This document shows, one piece after another, positions 17,277 through 17,605 of a DNA stretch of 17,605 nt. The notes under the pieces are model-generated. The model did not search any database. It was not told the origin of the DNA and saw only the letters and a list, made by a program, of their open reading frames with translations. Position numbers and translations under genes: made by a program. This DNA comes from Globomyces pollinis-pini. Lineage: Eukaryota > Chytridiomycota > Chytridiomycetes > Rhizophydiales > Globomycetaceae. The DNA lies in assembly GCA_025399215.1 (NCBI GenBank), contig MU621406.1:1756-19360 (forward strand), in the 5' to 3' direction. Every line of letters begins with the position of its first letter. The stretch's first letter is position 1.

Positions 17277-17605
17277 CTATTTATTTTTGATCATATCTAT
17301 ATGTTTTGCTGCAACGCGAATCAATTCTGCATTAGCTTTGCCCGTTTCAGCAACCATCTTTGAGAATTCACTAGTTGGATTACTCAACAAAACATGAGGA
17401 CTATCATATTCCACTAATTTGCCAAATGACAATACCATAACCTTATCATAATCCGCAATGGTATTCAACCGATGTGCAATTGTAACAATCGTCGCATCTG
17501 AAAAATCTTTGCGGATTGCTTTCTGTATATACTCATCAGTTTCAAAATCAACGGATGCTGTTGCTTCATCTAACATAATAATTTTCGACTTTTTCAACCT
17601 ACAAA
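17277..17605 (-). CDS. ABC transporter, ABCC/MRP-type, C-terminal end of NBD2 (partial)
   Basis: Only the last about 107 codons lie in the window; the gene continues beyond base 17605. IIMLDEATASVD is the Walker B with catalytic Glu and the D-loop, and TIAHRL holds the H-loop His. GKLVEYDSP and LLSNP follow, the standard end of a second nucleotide-binding domain in ABCC (multidrug-resistance/conjugate) exporters. The protein ends with a Lys-rich tail. The signature ABC loop and Walker A lie outside. The bases TTTGTAG at the window edge could be a splice acceptor, since the usual RALL before the first Lys pair is not read. These pumps are membrane proteins that export conjugates, often at the vacuole or plasma membrane; which one is not decidable here. 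Confidence 0.93.
   Translation of the reverse strand, partial: CRLKKSKIIMLDEATASVDFETDEYIQKAIRKDFSDATIVTIAHRLNTIADYDKVMVLSFGKLVEYDSPHVLLSNPTSEFSKMVAETGKANAELIRVAAKHIDMIKNK

Noticed and set aside
1..17605. tRNA, rRNA, CRISPR, or long terminal repeats
   Set aside because: I looked for T-loop/cloverleaf patterns, regularly spaced repeats and matching LTR ends and saw none; a structural-RNA scan was not possible by eye.

Overview
The window is the left end of a eukaryotic chromosome. It opens with CCCTAA telomere repeats (C-strand, so the chromosome runs to the right), is roughly one-third GC, and has spliceosomal introns. The gene set fits a fungus or close relative: Mif2/CENP-C with N-terminal box, CENP-C motif and C-terminal cupin, GID4, a PRL-type phosphatase, acylphosphatase, an LRR protein and an ABC transporter. 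Most introns are only 27-34 nt, which suggests a compact, possibly early-diverging fungal genome. I cannot name the species from the sequence.

Layout. (1) Positions 1-34: telomere, directly capping a truncated gag-like reading frame. (2) About 35-9100: a subtelomeric mosaic of broken or chimeric pieces. It holds an ORF with a histone H3-like tail, internal telomere-repeat tracts in both orientations (668, 1384, 1665, 3926), a possibly intact unrecognised minus-strand gene (2030-2997), a Ty1/copia relic (3026-3560), two different protein-kinase relics (6379-6960 and about 7380-7655), short tandem and inverted repeats, and long stretches with nothing recognisable. (3) About 9100 to the end: dense, apparently intact core genes.

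Core genes in order: Mif2/CENP-C (+), acylphosphatase (-, convergent with Mif2), PRL-type tyrosine phosphatase (+), GID4 (+), a 79-residue unrecognised two-exon gene (+), a leucine-rich-repeat protein (+), and the last exon of an ABCC-type ABC transporter (-, running off the window). Most are multi-exon, and their reading frames join exactly when the short introns are removed. They do not form a pathway: kinetochore assembly, acyl-phosphate hydrolysis, phosphatase signalling and N-degron ubiquitination are simply adjacent.

The points most worth a second look are the H3-tail chimera, the 266-bp segment bounded by outward-facing telomere repeats, the uniformly tiny introns, the PRL phosphatase that lost its CAAX end and gained an insert before its catalytic loop, and the unrecognised small genes. 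All homology calls are by eye from motifs; no database search was made.
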